A stretch of DNA of 31,690 nt. Origin: Eubacteriales bacterium (GTDB lineage Bacteria > Bacillota_A > Clostridia > Christensenellales > Aristaeellaceae). How positions within the stretch are numbered: the stretch's first letter is position 1; each line of letters opens with the position of its first letter. The notes beneath the pieces were generated by a model. The model was not told where the DNA came from. It saw only the letters and a program-made list of their open reading frames with translations, and did not search any database. The stretch covers positions 1-31,690 of the forward strand of contig JARKQO010000389.1 in the NCBI GenBank assembly GCA_029974855.1, written 5' to 3'. The translations under genes and the position numbers were made by a program. This document shows positions 31,315 through 31,690 of this stretch, piece by piece.

Positions 31315-31690
31315 CTACTCCCCATACCCCACATACCCGGCCAGCTCCACGCACTGCTGCCCCACGGGGCCTTGCAGCCACTGGGCGAAGGCCTCGCCCA
31401 GGGCCTCGCCCTGGCGGTATACCGCATAGTAGCAGGTGGTAAGGGGATACTTGCCGCTTCGCAGGTTCTCCGGGGTGGGGGCCACCCCGTCGATGGACAG
31501 CACCCGCACCGCATCCGAGCGGTACAGGTTCTCCACATAGTACAGGTAGGAATAGCCCAGGCTGGCCCGGCCATTGTCGTAATCCCCGATCTGGGCCACC
31601 AAATCCCCCATGCCGTCGGAAACGAAGTTGGGCATGGCGGCGGGCATGGGCACGCCCTTCATCACCAGGTTCTCCATGGCGGTCTGGCTG
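31315..31690 (-). CDS. Phosphate ABC transporter substrate-binding protein (PstS-like), C-terminal part
   Basis: The frame is open to the window edge, so the gene begins outside; about 125 C-terminal residues are present. They begin SQTAMENLVMKG, then contain NGRASLGYSYLYYVENLY and PLTTCYYAVYRQGE, and end GQQCVELAGYVGYGE. This pattern is that of the second lobe of PstS-type phosphate-binding proteins in Bacillota, which feed PstCAB under phosphate limitation. The ATG at 31677 is internal, not the start. The assignment rests on part of the protein only. With the PiT system it would be a second phosphate uptake route in this region. Confidence 0.78.
   Translation of the reverse strand, partial: SQTAMENLVMKGVPMPAAMPNFVSDGMGDLVAQIGDYDNGRASLGYSYLYYVENLYRSDAVRVLSIDGVAPTPENLRSGKYPLTTCYYAVYRQGEALGEAFAQWLQGPVGQQCVELAGYVGYGE

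Noticed and set aside
1..31690. CRISPR arrays, insertion sequences, prophage or integrase genes
   Set aside because: No regularly spaced repeats, transposase or integrase motifs, or terminal inverted repeats were seen on either strand.

Overview
The window is GC-rich, densely coded bacterial DNA. It is most likely from an anaerobic member of the Bacillota (Clostridia). The reasons are strong AGGAGG-type ribosome binding sites, near-consensus TTGACA/TATAAT promoters, a rubrerythrin, QueH, a fused SecDF, a molybdenum hydroxylase of the type used in purine fermentation, and CUT1 sugar transport. Assignment to a family is inference. There is no sign of phage, plasmid, insertion sequence, CRISPR or rRNA, and no gene-free stretch longer than 300 bases.

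Layout. (1) 1-4829, + strand: the end of a purine or hydantoin catabolic operon, with a dihydropyrimidinase/hydantoinase C-terminus, a fused 2Fe-2S/molybdopterin xanthine dehydrogenase and an NCS2 purine permease. A two-hairpin terminator follows. (2) 5039-5515: a NUDIX hydrolase with its own promoter. (3) 5550-9026, - strand: an exported protein of unknown function, an exported WG-repeat protein interrupted by an in-frame TAA, and a pRiA4b ORF-3-like protein. (4) 9200-9440: tRNA-Leu(GAG) with a consensus promoter, preceded by four 11-bp phased A-tract repeats. (5) 9465-11688, - strand: a Cys-rich zinc-knuckle protein and a PiT phosphate transporter with its DUF47/PhoU-like partner. (6) 11765-20542, - strand: a carbohydrate locus read in the order regulator, GH2, binding protein, two permeases, membrane acyltransferase, exported GH43. 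(7) 20713-23806, - strand: GT4 glycosyltransferase, rubrerythrin, exported CHAP-domain protein. (8) 23922-31193, + strand: queH-sbcD-sbcC with overlapping ends, then a small membrane protein and secDF. (9) 31237-31690, - strand: the 3' end of a pstS-like gene with its terminator.

How the genes work together. The first operon imports a purine or uracil and oxidises and opens the ring. The GH43/GH2/ABC locus reads as an oligosaccharide system: GH43 trims outside the cell, the ABC transporter imports, and GH2 finishes in the cytoplasm. A winged-helix regulator is encoded just upstream, and AGCGCT operator-like sites lie at and below the GH2 promoter. The acyltransferase inside this operon is unexplained. 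Phosphate uptake appears twice (PiT and PstS).

The best leads for something undescribed are the broken WG-repeat gene and its exported neighbours, the sugar locus with its tandem operators and non-lipoprotein binding protein, and the repeated two-hairpin terminator element.
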